From positions 3,286,001 through 3,350,000 of the forward strand of contig NC_018000.1 of NCBI RefSeq assembly GCF_000265205.3: DNA of 64,000 bases. Reading direction: 5' to 3'. The notes under the pieces are model-generated. The model saw nothing but the letters and a program-made list of their open reading frames with translations, had not been told where the DNA came from and did not search any database. Both the position numbers and the translations under genes were made by a program. The DNA is from Sinorhizobium fredii USDA 257 (GTDB lineage Bacteria > Pseudomonadota > Alphaproteobacteria > Rhizobiales > Rhizobiaceae). Within the stretch, counting starts at the first letter, position 1; each line of letters starts with the position of its first letter. Below, piece after piece: positions 25,766 through 34,539 of this stretch.

Positions 25766-27373
25766 ATGACAATATTGCGATCGCACATCTCGCCATCCTC
25801 GGATGTGTTCAAGGCAAACCGTGCCGCCATGGCGGAGGCGATCTCGACGATAGAGGAAGCGGTGCGGCTGGCGGCGGGCGGCGGTGGAGAGACCGCACGC
25901 GAGCGCCATGTCAGCCGCGGCAAGCTCCTGCCGCGGGACCGGGTGGCGGCCCTCGTCGATCCGGGCACGCCCTTTCTCGAAATTGCAGCGACGGCCGCGC
26001 ATGGGATGTATAACGGCGACGCACCGGCCGCCGGGCTGATTGCCGGCATAGGGCGGATTTCCGGCCGCGAATGCATGGTCGTCTGCAACGACCCCACCGT
26101 CAAAGGCGGCACCTATTATCCGCTGACGGTGAAGAAGCATCTGAGGGCGCAGGAGATCGCCGCCGAGAATAGGCTTCCATGCGTCTATCTGGTCGATTCC
26201 GGCGGCGCGAACCTTCCGAACCAGGACGAGGTCTTTCCGGATCGCGATCACTTCGGCCGCATCTTCTATAATCAGGCCAACATGTCGGCGGCCGGGATCC
26301 CGCAGATCGCCGTGGTCATGGGGTCCTGCACGGCAGGCGGCGCTTATGTGCCGGCGATGTCCGACGAGACGATCATCGTCGAAGGTCAGGGGACGATCTT
26401 TCTTGCCGGCCCGCCGCTGGTGCGGGCGGCGACCGGAGAGGTGGTTTCAGCCGAGGACCTCGGCGGCGCCGACGTACATACGCGGCTCTCCGGCGTTGCC
26501 GATCACCTGGCGCGCGACGACGCGCACGCGCTGGCGCTCGCCCGACGCGCTGTCGCCGCGCTCAACCGCGAGAAGCCGCAATCCGTGGAGCTTCGCAAGC
26601 CGGAACCGCCGCTCTACGATCCGGACGAGATCGCCGGCATCGTCTCCGGCGACCTGAAGACGCCCTATGAAATTCGCGAAGTGATCGCCCGGATCGTCGA
26701 CGGCTCGCGGTTCGACGAGTTCAAGGCACGCTTCGGCACGACGCTCGTCTGCGGCTTCGCCCATATCCACGGCATCCCGGTCGGCATCGTCGCCAATAAC
26801 GGCGTATTGTTTTCGGAATCGGCGCTGAAGGGCGCCCATTTCGTCGAACTCTGCGCCCAGCGCAGGATCCCGCTCGTCTTCCTGCAGAACATCACCGGCT
26901 TCATGGTCGGGCGCAAATACGAGACCGAAGGCATCGCCAAGCACGGCGCCAAGCTGGTGACGGCTGTTGCAACCGTGCAGGTTCCGAAGATCACCATGCT
27001 GGTCGGCGGCTCGTTCGGAGCCGGCAACTACGGCATGTGCGGACGAGCGTTCTCGCCGCGCTTCCTGTGGACCTGGCCGAACAGCCGCATCTCGGTGATG
27101 GGCGGCGAACAGGCGGCGGGCGTGCTTTCGACCGTGCGCGGCGAGGCGCTCAGGCGCGCCGGGACTCCCTGGAACGAAGAGGAGGAGGCTCGCTTTCGCC
27201 AGCCGGTTCTCGATCTCTTCGAGCGTCAGAGCCATCCGCTCTACGCGTCGGCGCGTCTGTGGGACGATGGCGTCGTCGATCCGCGCAAGAGCCGGGAGGT
27301 GCTGGCCCTGTCGCTGTCGGCTGCGCTGAACGCGCCGGTCGAGGACACCCGTTTCGGGCTGTTCAGGATGTAG
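25766..27373 (+). CDS. mccB: 3-Methylcrotonyl-CoA carboxylase, carboxyltransferase (beta) subunit
   Basis: 535 residues, acyl-CoA carboxyltransferase of the crotonase-like fold, with [22 protein letters not shown], the [26 protein letters not shown] segment and [40 protein letters not shown]. Usual length is about 535. It transfers CO2 from biotin of MccA to methylcrotonyl-CoA. It follows ivd by 50 bp and is separated from mccA only by a RidA-like gene. Confidence 0.92.
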   Translation: MTILRSHISPSSDVFKANRAAMAEAISTIEEAVRLAAGGGGETARERHVSRGKLLPRDRVAALVDPGTPFLEIAATAAHGMYNGDAPAAGLIAGIGRISGRECMVVCNDPTVKGGTYYPLTVKKHLRAQEIAAENRLPCVYLVDSGGANLPNQDEVFPDRDHFGRIFYNQANMSAAGIPQIAVVMGSCTAGGAYVPAMSDETIIVEGQGTIFLAGPPLVRAATGEVVSAEDLGGADVHTRLSGVADHLARDDAHALALARRAVAALNREKPQSVELRKPEPPLYDPDEIAGIVSGDLKTPYEIREVIARIVDGSRFDEFKARFGTTLVCGFAHIHGIPVGIVANNGVLFSESALKGAHFVELCAQRRIPLVFLQNITGFMVGRKYETEGIAKHGAKLVTAVATVQVPKITMLVGGSFGAGNYGMCGRAFSPRFLWTWPNSRISVMGGEQAAGVLSTVRGEALRRAGTPWNEEEEARFRQPVLDLFERQSHPLYASARLWDDGVVDPRKSREVLALSLSAALNAPVEDTRFGLFRM

Positions 27374-27389
27374 CGGGGAGAGCTCGGGA

Positions 27390-27773
27390 ATGAAACGCGA
27401 CAATATCAACGCCATGAGCGCGCCGCAGCCGCGCGGCGGCTATTCGCAGGCAGTCAGCATCGAGAATTTCCGGCGTCTGCTTTTCGTCAGCGGTCAGGTG
27501 CCGATGAACTCGAACGATGTCGTGCCGGAAGGTTTCGAGGCGCAGGCCCGCCAGATTTGGCTGAACGTCGATGCACAGCTGAAGGCTGCCGCCATGTCCA
27601 AGGCCGACATTGTCAAGGTCACGACCTATCTTGCCGACAGGCATCATCTCGTCGCGAACCGCGAGATCCGCAACGACTATCTGGGGGCGCTGGCGCCGGC
27701 GATGACGGTGGTGATTGCCGGCATCTTCGATTCTGCCTGGCTCCTTGAAGTCGAAGTGGTGGCGGCGCAGTAA
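27390..27773 (+). CDS. RidA/YjgF/YER057c/UK114-family protein
   Basis: 127 residues, RidA superfamily. Visible motifs are GGYSQAVSIENFRRLLFVSGQVPMN, and DIVKVTTYLADRHHLVANREIRNDYLGALAPAMTVVIAG. The equivalent of the RidA arginine is not obvious, since the C-terminal RVEVE-like segment reads LLEVEVVAAQ. It lies between mccB and mccA in one operon, 17-18 bp from each. A second RidA-family member is at 43088 in this window. Its role in leucine catabolism is unproven; a housekeeping imine-deaminating activity on reactive intermediates is one idea. Confidence 0.85.
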   Translation: MKRDNINAMSAPQPRGGYSQAVSIENFRRLLFVSGQVPMNSNDVVPEGFEAQARQIWLNVDAQLKAAAMSKADIVKVTTYLADRHHLVANREIRNDYLGALAPAMTVVIAGIFDSAWLLEVEVVAAQ

Positions 27774-27790
27774 AGCGGGAAGTGAGGCGC

Positions 27791-29779
27791 ATGTTTTCGA
27801 AGCTCCTGATTGCGAATCGTGGTGAGATCGCCTGCCGCGTCATACGCACGGCCCGTCGGCTCGGCATCCGCACTGTCGCCGTCTATTCCGATGCCGACGA
27901 CGACGCGCTCCATGTGGCACTTGCCGATGAAGCGGTGAGGATCGGGCCGGCGCCGGCCGCCGAGAGCTATCTGTCGATCGAGCGCATCATCGCGGCGGCG
28001 AGAAGCGTCGGCGCGGACGCCATTCATCCGGGCTACGGTTTTCTTTCGGAGAATGCCGACTTTGCCGCCGCAGTCGAGGCCGCGGGCATGGTGTTCGTCG
28101 GGCCCTCGCCGGACGCGATCCGCGCCATGGGATTGAAGGACGCGGCCAAGGCGCTGATGGAGCGCGCCGGCGTTCCGGTCGTGCCCGGCTATCACGGCGA
28201 AGAGCAGGATGCTGCGTTCCTGACGGCGCAGGCTGCCGAGATCGGCTACCCGGTGCTGATCAAGGCCCGCGCCGGCGGCGGCGGCAAGGGCATGCGGCGC
28301 GTCGACCGGCCGGAGGATTTCGGCTCGGCGCTCGAGGCTGCCCGGCGGGAGGCCGAGGCAGCCTTCGGCGACGGCTCGGTGCTGATCGAAAAATATCTGT
28401 CCAGGCCGCGCCACATCGAGGTTCAGGTGTTCGGCGACCGGCAAGGCAATATCGTCCATCTCTTCGAACGCGATTGCTCGCTGCAGCGCCGGCACCAGAA
28501 GGTGATCGAGGAGGCGCCGGCACCGGGCATGACCGCCGAGGTGCGCCGCGCCATGGGCGATGCGGCGGTGAGGGCAGCGCGGGCGATCGGCTATGTCGGC
28601 GCCGGGACCGTCGAGTTCATCGCCGACGTGACGGATGGGCTCTGGCCGGATCAGTTCTTTTTCATGGAGATGAACACGAGACTGCAGGTCGAGCACCCGG
28701 TGACGGAAGCGATCACCGGCTTCGATCTCGTCGAGTGGCAGTTGCGCGTTGCCGCCGGGGAGCCTCTGCCGAAGAAACAGTCCGACATCCACATCGACGG
28801 CTGGTCGTTCGAGGCACGGATCTACGCGGAGGATGCCGCCAAGGGATTCTTGCCCGCAATCGGCCGGTTGAAGCACTTGCACTTTCCCGACGGCAATGTG
28901 CGGATCGACTCCGGGGTGCGGCAGGGCGACATGGTCACGTCCTATTACGATCCTTTGATCGCCAAGCTCATCGTCCATGGCCCCAACCGGTCGGCGGCCC
29001 TTGGCCAATTGCAGGCGGCGCTTAAGGAATGCCGGATTGGCGGTACGGTCACCAATCTCGACTTCCTCATCCGCCTGACGGAAGAGCATGATTTCCGTTC
29101 GGGCAGGCCGGATACAGGGCTGATCGACCGCGAAATCGAGCGTCTGACGGCGCCGGTTGCGCCGGACGACGAGGCGCTGGCGCTGGCGGCAATCGTTGCG
29201 ACGGGCGTGCTCGATCCCGTCGTCACAAGCGATCCATGGTCGTCGCTCGGCTATTGGCAGATCTGGGGCGACGCGCAGCGGACGGTCACGATCGAGCAGG
29301 GGGGAAGCCGCTCGGCGGCAACCCTTAGGGCGCGCGGACGCGACCAGTTCGCAGTGCATGCCGGGTCGAGTACTCTGCCGGTTCTGGTGCTCGAGCGGTT
29401 CGAGGGCGGCGCCCGGCTGGAGGTCTCCGGGCAGAAGCGCTTGTTTGGCTTCCTCCGCGACGGCGAGACATTGACCTTGTTCCTCGGCGGCCGCAACCGG
29501 GTCTACCACCTGCCGGATTCGCTGACGGGCGGGCACAGCAGCGAGGTCGCCGATGACGAACTCATCGCGCCGATGCCGGGCCTCATCAAGCTGGTGCGCG
29601 TCGGCGCCGGCGAGGCGGTCTCCAAGGGGCAGCCGCTCGTCGTCATGGAGGCGATGAAAATGGAGCTGACGCTGTCCGCGACGCGGGAAGGCAAGGTCGC
29701 CAGCGTGCATGTCGCCGAGGGCGCGCAGGTCAGCGAAGGCACCGTGCTCGTCAAGCTCGACGAGGAGGCTGCTGAGTAA
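27791..29779 (+). CDS. mccA: 3-Methylcrotonyl-CoA carboxylase, biotin-containing (alpha) subunit
   Basis: About 662 residues. The N-terminal biotin carboxylase domain spans about 1-450 (FSKLLIANRGEIACRVIRTARRLG, HPGYGFLSENADFA, ATP-grasp KARAGGGGKGMR). The biotinyl domain at the C terminus has MEAMKMELTLSA, with the biotinylated lysine at about residue 622. GTG 27782 and ATG 27791 are both possible; 27791 has GGAAG about eight bases upstream. It carboxylates biotin for MccB. The IS110 element begins immediately after its stop codon. Confidence 0.92.
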   Translation: MFSKLLIANRGEIACRVIRTARRLGIRTVAVYSDADDDALHVALADEAVRIGPAPAAESYLSIERIIAAARSVGADAIHPGYGFLSENADFAAAVEAAGMVFVGPSPDAIRAMGLKDAAKALMERAGVPVVPGYHGEEQDAAFLTAQAAEIGYPVLIKARAGGGGKGMRRVDRPEDFGSALEAARREAEAAFGDGSVLIEKYLSRPRHIEVQVFGDRQGNIVHLFERDCSLQRRHQKVIEEAPAPGMTAEVRRAMGDAAVRAARAIGYVGAGTVEFIADVTDGLWPDQFFFMEMNTRLQVEHPVTEAITGFDLVEWQLRVAAGEPLPKKQSDIHIDGWSFEARIYAEDAAKGFLPAIGRLKHLHFPDGNVRIDSGVRQGDMVTSYYDPLIAKLIVHGPNRSAALGQLQAALKECRIGGTVTNLDFLIRLTEEHDFRSGRPDTGLIDREIERLTAPVAPDDEALALAAIVATGVLDPVVTSDPWSSLGYWQIWGDAQRTVTIEQGGSRSAATLRARGRDQFAVHAGSSTLPVLVLERFEGGARLEVSGQKRLFGFLRDGETLTLFLGGRNRVYHLPDSLTGGHSSEVADDELIAPMPGLIKLVRVGAGEAVSKGQPLVVMEAMKMELTLSATREGKVASVHVAEGAQVSEGTVLVKLDEEAAE

Positions 29780-29787
29780 TGGAAAAG

Positions 29788-30966
29788 TCAAGCCGCTTTT
29801 CGGTTGGGATCGAATGCCTGTCTGGATCGGATCATGGTCCAGAGGACGGTTATGCGCCGTCTGGCCAGGGCGATGATAGCCTGGGTGTGGTGTTTTCCCT
29901 CTTTTCGCTTTCGGTCGTAGAAGGCCTTGGTCAGTGGGTCCCTTGTGGAGACGGCGCAGAAGGCGCTCTGGAAGAAGACGCGTTTGAGGGCCTTGTCGCC
30001 GCCATGGGCACGTCGCCAGTTCCTGGACATTCCGGACTGTCGGATGACAGGCGCCAGACCGGCGGCGCTGGCCAGCGCGTCGGCGGAGGGGAACCTGTCG
30101 ATGGTGCCGATGTTGGCGATGAGTTCCGCCGTCAATACCGCCCCCATCCCCGGCAGGGAACGGATGAGGGCGCCATCAGGGTGGTCGTCGAGAAGCGCCT
30201 CGATATCCCTGTCGAGGCGGCCAAGGATCTGGCGGGCTTCGAGCGCTTCGGCTGCGATCTCACGGATCATGTCGGCGAAGACGGCCTCCCCCGGCACGAC
30301 GGTTCGCTGGCCCTGGGCGGCTTCGAGTGCGGCCCGGGCAAGCGCTTCGGCCGCATGCAGATGCGGCGTCTTCCTGAGGTAGGCTACGATCCTCTTGTGG
30401 CCTGCAGAGCGGATCTCGCCCGGCGTGACATAGCGGGTGATGAGCACGAGCGGTCCCTTGCCCGTCAGGTCGAGGCGCCGCTCCAGGCCGGGATGAATGG
30501 CGCCGAGGAGCTGGCGCAATCGGGAGATACGGCGTGTCTGGTCATCGGTGATCTCGCGTCGGCGTGTGACCTTCAGTCGAAGCGCGATGACGGTCTCGTC
30601 GTCGGGCAGGATCGGACGCAGCGACCGGGTGCGGACGAGATCGGCGATGGTGTGGGCATCGCGTGGGTCCGACTTGCGCTCGCCGCCGGCAAAGCCGTGT
30701 CCGGCCCGGTTGACGGCGATGCCCGGTACGTGGACGAGACGCAGGCCCTCGGCCAGCAGGACCGCTTCAAGGAAGCGGGCCAGCGATCCGGTGATGTCCA
30801 GCCCGATCACAACGTCGTCGCCAAGGGCCACCAGTTCCCTGACAAGGGCGTCGATATCGGCCTGTTCGTTGTCGACGGCACGGTTGAGAAGAACGCGAGC
30901 CGCATGATCGAGCGCACAGACCCAGTGGGTCTCTTTTGCGACGTCTATTCCAACAAATACCTCCAT
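29788..30966 (-). CDS. IS110-family DEDD transposase
   Basis: 392 residues, intact. The N-terminal DEDD RuvC-like domain has GIDVAKETHWVCALD, GLDITGS and KSDPRDAHTIADL. The C-terminal transposase domain has RSLPGMGAVLTAELIANIG and the SG of VIRQSGMSR, the likely catalytic serine. The TGA lies at 29788-29790, next to the inferred element edge. These transposases pair with a bridge RNA made from the element's own noncoding end. No stop or frameshift is seen, so it may be active. Confidence 0.95.
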   Translation of the reverse strand: MEVFVGIDVAKETHWVCALDHAARVLLNRAVDNEQADIDALVRELVALGDDVVIGLDITGSLARFLEAVLLAEGLRLVHVPGIAVNRAGHGFAGGERKSDPRDAHTIADLVRTRSLRPILPDDETVIALRLKVTRRREITDDQTRRISRLRQLLGAIHPGLERRLDLTGKGPLVLITRYVTPGEIRSAGHKRIVAYLRKTPHLHAAEALARAALEAAQGQRTVVPGEAVFADMIREIAAEALEARQILGRLDRDIEALLDDHPDGALIRSLPGMGAVLTAELIANIGTIDRFPSADALASAAGLAPVIRQSGMSRNWRRAHGGDKALKRVFFQSAFCAVSTRDPLTKAFYDRKRKEGKHHTQAIIALARRRITVLWTMIRSRQAFDPNRKAA

Positions 30967-31178
30967 CGGGTGCCTCGCATCGTTGGGAGCCGGCGCAGGC
31001 CTGGGATCGCCGACATCGCCTTACTTAGCCATCGCGGGCATCGAGCAATCAGCGGTCGAACCAAGGGCGGTGAGACAGGCGGCCCAGCCGCCGGAGCCAT
31101 CGAGGACAGCCGAATGACAGCCATACCCATCTCACCTGCGCCACGACAGCTTGCGGCAATCAATGGCACGTTGAAAAG
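30967..31178 (-). ncRNA. Candidate IS110 bridge RNA region
   Basis: About 212 nt of noncoding DNA lie upstream of the transposase within the element; the other end has almost none. IS110-group elements encode their bridge RNA in this left-end leader (IS621 is the described example, about 177 nt). A short GC stem (GGCGG/CCGCC at 31078-31092) is visible. The target- and donor-binding loops were not identified by eye. Confidence 0.5.
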
Positions 31179-31190
31179 GGGTAAGGCCGA

Positions 31191-32060
31191 ATGACTTCGC
31201 AGCAAGGCGAACATGTGACGATCGTGGAGATGGCGCCCCGGGATGGCCTGCAGAACGAGGCGAGGCTCGTCGATACCGGCGACAAGATCAGACTTGTCGA
31301 CCTGCTTTCCGACTGCGGCTACGAGCGGATCGAGGTGACGAGTTTCGTCAGTCCGCGCTGGGTGCCGCAGATGGCCGATGCTCCGGCAGTAATGGCCGCA
31401 ATTGCGAGACGCCAGGGCACGCGCTATGCGGCGCTGACGCCGAACATGCGCGGCTTCGAGGCCGCCCTTGCCTCCGGCGCCGACGAGGTAGCGATCTTCG
31501 CTTCCGCCTCCGAAAGCTTCTCCCAAAAGAACATCAACTGTTCGATCGCCGAAAGCATCGAGCGGTTCCGCCCGGTGGCGGAGGCGAGCCGCCATCACCG
31601 CCTTCCGCTGCGCGGCTATGTGAGCTGCGTCGTCGAGTGCCCCTATGAGGGTGCAATCGCGCCAGCGGCTACCGCCCACGTGGCGCGGCTGCTTGCCGAC
31701 CTCGGCTGCTACGAGATCAGCCTGGGTGACACGATTGGGCGCGGTACCCCGGAAGCCATCGACGCCATGCTGGAAGCGGTGCTCGGCGAGATTGCCGCAA
31801 CGAAGCTCGCAGGCCATTTCCACGATACGTCGGGTCGCGCACTCGAAAATATCGCGATGTCCCTGGAGCGCGGCCTCAGAGTGTTCGACGCATCTGCGGG
31901 GGGTCTCGGCGGATGCCCCTATGCGCCGGGCGCAGCCGGCAATGTCGATACGGTCGCGGTGAACACTTTCCTGCAGAAGAGAGGTTTTTCGACAGGTCTC
32001 GATGCCGAAAAGCTCGATCGCGCCGCCGCCTTCGCGCGATCCTTGAGGAGTGCGGCATGA
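31191..32060 (+). CDS. hmgL: Hydroxymethylglutaryl-CoA lyase
   Basis: 289 residues, TIM barrel of the HMGL family. MAPRDGLQNEARLVDTGDKIRLVDLL carries the metal-binding Asp and Arg. HFHDTSGRALENI supplies histidine ligands, and GGLGGCPYAPGAAGNV contains the catalytic cysteine loop. It cleaves HMG-CoA to acetyl-CoA and acetoacetate, the last leucine step. ATG 31191 has AAGGGG upstream, reconstructed as part of the pre-insertion operon junction. It is now separated from mccA by the IS110 element and overlaps liuC by ATGA. Confidence 0.93.
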   Translation: MTSQQGEHVTIVEMAPRDGLQNEARLVDTGDKIRLVDLLSDCGYERIEVTSFVSPRWVPQMADAPAVMAAIARRQGTRYAALTPNMRGFEAALASGADEVAIFASASESFSQKNINCSIAESIERFRPVAEASRHHRLPLRGYVSCVVECPYEGAIAPAATAHVARLLADLGCYEISLGDTIGRGTPEAIDAMLEAVLGEIAATKLAGHFHDTSGRALENIAMSLERGLRVFDASAGGLGGCPYAPGAAGNVDTVAVNTFLQKRGFSTGLDAEKLDRAAAFARSLRSAA

Positions 32061-32842
32061 CTTATCAGACGATCCGTTACGCGAGCGATGAGCGTGGCAT
32101 TGTCCGGCTGACGCTCGCCCGGTCGGAAAAGCACAACGCGCTCTCTGCCCTGATGATCAGCGAACTCACGGACGTGGCGGGCCGGCTTGGAGCCGATGCG
32201 ACGGTGCGGGCGGTCGCCCTCGTGGCAGATGGCAAAAGCTTCTGTGCGGGCGGCGACCTGGATTGGATGCGGCAGCAGTTTACCGCCGACAGGCAGACGC
32301 GGATCGCCGAGGCGACGCGGCTGGCGATGATGTTCAAGGCGTTGAACGAGATGCCGAAACCCTTGATCGCGCGCGTCCACGGCAATGCTTTCGGCGGCGG
32401 CGTCGGGCTGATCAGCGTGTGCGATGCCGTCATCGCCGAGAACGGTGCAAAATTTGGGCTGACGGAAACCCGCCTCGGGCTCATCCCGGCGACGATCAGC
32501 CCCTATGTCATCGCCCGGATCGGCGAGGCACGGGCGCGGCCTCTGTTCATGTCCGCGCGGCTTTTCGGGGCCGAAGAGGCGAAAACCGCCGGATTGGTGT
32601 CGATGGTTGTCAACGTCGCCACGCTGGATGCCGCCGTCGAAGCGGAAGTTGCGTCCTATCTGGCGGCGGCGCCGGGGGCGGCCGGCCGCGCCAAGCGGCT
32701 CGCGCGGTCACTCGGGAGCCCAATTACCGATGTCGTCATCGCCGCGACGATCGAGCAGCTCGCCGACACCTGGGAAACGGACGAAGCGCGGGAAGGGGTC
32801 TCCGCCTTCTTCGAGCGCCGCGAGCCTTACTGGCGGACCTGA
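32057..32842 (+). CDS. liuC: Methylglutaconyl-CoA hydratase, enoyl-CoA hydratase family
   Basis: 261 residues, crotonase fold, with VADGKSFCAGGDLDWMRQQ (oxyanion hole and catalytic acid region), ARVHGNAFGGGVGLISVCD and FGLTETRLGLIPATISPYV. It fits 3-methylglutaconyl-CoA hydratase in sequence style and in context (after hmgL, same operon). ATG 32057 overlaps the hmgL stop by 4 bp. The exact enzyme could be a general enoyl-CoA hydratase, but leucine catabolism is by far the likeliest. Confidence 0.88.
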   Translation: MTYQTIRYASDERGIVRLTLARSEKHNALSALMISELTDVAGRLGADATVRAVALVADGKSFCAGGDLDWMRQQFTADRQTRIAEATRLAMMFKALNEMPKPLIARVHGNAFGGGVGLISVCDAVIAENGAKFGLTETRLGLIPATISPYVIARIGEARARPLFMSARLFGAEEAKTAGLVSMVVNVATLDAAVEAEVASYLAAAPGAAGRAKRLARSLGSPITDVVIAATIEQLADTWETDEAREGVSAFFERREPYWRT

Positions 32843-32885
32843 GCCTTCCGGGCCAAGGTTTCGAATTGTGCTTGAATTGAGCGGC

Positions 32886-32915
32886 AACTGATCCTATTTT
32901 CATGATGAACTGATC
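32886..32915. promoter_or_regulatory. Direct repeats upstream of Xre antitoxin
   Basis: AACTGATC occurs at 32886-32893 and 32908-32915, 22 bp apart centre to centre (about two helix turns). They lie just upstream of the antitoxin start. Antitoxin DNA-binding domains of this family bind repeated sites, so this is an operator candidate. Confidence 0.45.
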
Positions 32916-32936
32916 AAAACAGGTTCGAGCTCTGTG

Positions 32937-33308
32937 ATGGTGGCGGTCGATTTCCAGATACCGGCGGCGCGTTTCGGGGATGATCACTCCCCGTTCCTGT
33001 CGGCACGCCTTGTCGCCGATCGGCTCGGCGTCACGCTTGCCGAACTCGCCAAGCTGATTGGCGTCGCGCGCAATACGCTGACGGCAAAGTCCGGCGCGCG
33101 CAAGGTCGACAGCGCCTTGAGCAAGGTCGTTCGCATTCTTGCCATGGCATCCGAGATGGCGGGAGACGAAGCGCGCGCCGTCATCTGGTTCAAGCACCAG
33201 CCGATCCCCGGCTGGGCCGGGAAGACCGCATACGATCTGGTCGGCGAAGGCAAGGCCGACAAGGTCCTCGCCTATCTCGAAGCCATCCGCGCCGGCGTCT
33301 ACGCTTGA
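32937..33308 (+). CDS. Xre/MbcA/ParS-family antitoxin
   Basis: About 124 residues. It has an N-terminal HTH-like region (FLSARLVADRLGVTLAELAKLIGVARNTLTAKSGARKVDSALSKVVRILAMA) and the C-terminal antitoxin DUF2384 domain (AVIWFKHQPIPGWAGKTAYDLVGEGKADKVLAYLEAIRAGVYA). The signature is W..GKTA.DLV. A GTG 32934 is one codon earlier. A direct repeat lies upstream. It neutralises the RES toxin encoded 20 bp downstream and probably autoregulates the pair. Confidence 0.85.
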   Translation: MVAVDFQIPAARFGDDHSPFLSARLVADRLGVTLAELAKLIGVARNTLTAKSGARKVDSALSKVVRILAMASEMAGDEARAVIWFKHQPIPGWAGKTAYDLVGEGKADKVLAYLEAIRAGVYA

Positions 33309-33327
33309 GAGCGGGACGAGGAAACGC

Positions 33328-33882
33328 GTGAGCGGTTCTCCGCCTGCGCCCCGCTCTAGTTCAGGGCCAATGGCGTCGGCCGGGCCGATGACGCTCTCGC
33401 GCGCCTTCGTGCCGCGCTGGGCCCATATGCCGCTTTCCGGCGACGGCGCTGCCCGCTTCGGCGGCCGATGGAATCCGATCGGCACCCCGACGATCTATGC
33501 CGCACGCGAACTTTCCACCGCCTGGGCGGAATACAATCAAGGCTTCGTGCAGCATCCGGCGCTGATCGTGCAGCTCGAGCTTCGCGATGCGAAGCTGGTG
33601 GATCTCACGGATGGCGATGTCCTTGCCGGACTCGGGCTCGAGGAAACCATTCACCGCTGCGAGTGGCGCGACGAGCTCGATAGGGGCTTGTTGCCGCAGA
33701 CGCACAAGACCCACGCCGACCTTTTGAAGCGCGGCTACGACGGCGTCATTTATCCGTCCTACATGTCACCCGGCGGCACTTGTGTGGCCCTCTGGCGCTG
33801 GAACGGGCGCGGCGGCCCTCAACTCGAGGTCATCGACCCGGAAGGCCGGCTGCCGAAATCGCCAGCGTCGTGGCTTGAGTAA
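33328..33882 (+). CDS. RES-domain toxin
   Basis: About 184 residues with RES motifs: LSRAFVPRW, GDGAARFGGRWNPIGTPTIYAARELSTAWAEY (conserved Arg, Tyr and Glu) and a later S with the PGGTC segment. RES toxins degrade NAD+. GTG 33328 has GAGGA about five bases upstream; ATG 33370 or 33388 could be used instead. The spacing from the antitoxin (20 bp) is usual for the pair. It is followed immediately by a broken FAD-oxidase on the opposite strand. From memory, an equivalent pair sits beside the leucine cluster on pSymB. Confidence 0.87.
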   Translation: MSGSPPAPRSSSGPMASAGPMTLSRAFVPRWAHMPLSGDGAARFGGRWNPIGTPTIYAARELSTAWAEYNQGFVQHPALIVQLELRDAKLVDLTDGDVLAGLGLEETIHRCEWRDELDRGLLPQTHKTHADLLKRGYDGVIYPSYMSPGGTCVALWRWNGRGGPQLEVIDPEGRLPKSPASWLE

Positions 33883-33886
33883 GTCA

Positions 33887-34454
33887 TCATCGGCCAAGTA
33901 CCTTGCCGGGGTTCAAAATACCGTTCGGGTCGAGCGCAGTCTTGATGCGCCGCATCACCTCGAGCTCCGCAGGGCTGCGGGAGCGGTCGAGAAAGTCGCG
34001 TTTCAGGATGCCGATGCCGTGTTCCGCAGAGATCGAGCCGTGGTAGCGGCCAACAAGGGCGTAGACGATCCCGTCGACCTCGTGCAGCGTCTCGGCGTCC
34101 GCGTCCGGCTCCGAGAAGGCGATGTGCAGGTTCCGGCAAGCACCGTCATCGTTGCGGCGGCGCTGTCGATCTCCTCGATGCCGCTCATCCGCTCCAGCGA
34201 GATGACGATATCGTCTGCGTCCGGATTGGCGCCGCCGGCAAGACCGGTCATGCCGCCCTGCGGCACCACGCTCTGGCGGTGCTCGTTGCAGATGCTGAGG
34301 GCGGTGGCGACGTCGGCCACGCTCGCCGGACGAATGATGGCCTTCGGCAGGCTGCGTCCGCTCAGGCTGGCATCGCTGCGATAGCGTCGCCGATGCGGTC
34401 GCCGGTCAGTAGGACGTCGCCGAGGGTTCGGACAAGCTCTTCGATGATGGTCAT
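33887..34454 (-). pseudogene. FAD-linked oxidase (GlcD/D-2-hydroxyglutarate dehydrogenase type) remnant
   Basis: The N-terminal part is broken: after the ATG (34454, MTIIEELVRTLGDVLLTGDRIGD) the frame shifts. It is then recoverable as RSLPKAIIRPASVADVATAL and GGMTGLAGGANPDADDIVIS, the FAD-binding signature. At about 34127 it jumps to the C-terminal oxidase end: SEPDADAETLHEVDGIVYALV..SAEHGIGILKRDFL and the terminal PNGILNPGKVLG. The middle of the protein is missing, so a large internal deletion plus a frameshift has destroyed the gene. The intact enzyme is usually about 460-470 residues. Confidence 0.85.
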
Positions 34455-34539
34455 GAGGTGGCTCCAAAGGCGATGGGCAGCCGGTTGCGGAATCCGGAGC
34501 CGACGCTATCGCTCTGATAGAACAAACCTCATCCCGGCA

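Larger units (their letters stand above)
29782..31178 (-). mobile_element. IS110-family insertion sequence, about 1.39 kb
   Basis: The element separates mccA (stop 29779) from hmgL (start 31191). The hexamer GAAAAG occurs at both edges (29782-29787 and 31173-31178). Removing one copy and the DNA between gives a gap of about 21 bp in which GGAAAAGGGG is a good ribosome site for hmgL. Read on the transposase strand the repeat starts with CT, as for the core of IS110-family elements. IS110 elements lack terminal inverted repeats, which agrees with none being visible. Boundary positions are therefore inferred, and the repeat may be core plus chance extension. Confidence 0.75.

Noticed and set aside
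27677..29791. 704-codon minus-strand frame opposite mccA
   Set aside because: It mirrors the third-position GC pattern of mccA, is rich in Asp/Arg/His and matches no family. It is a shadow.
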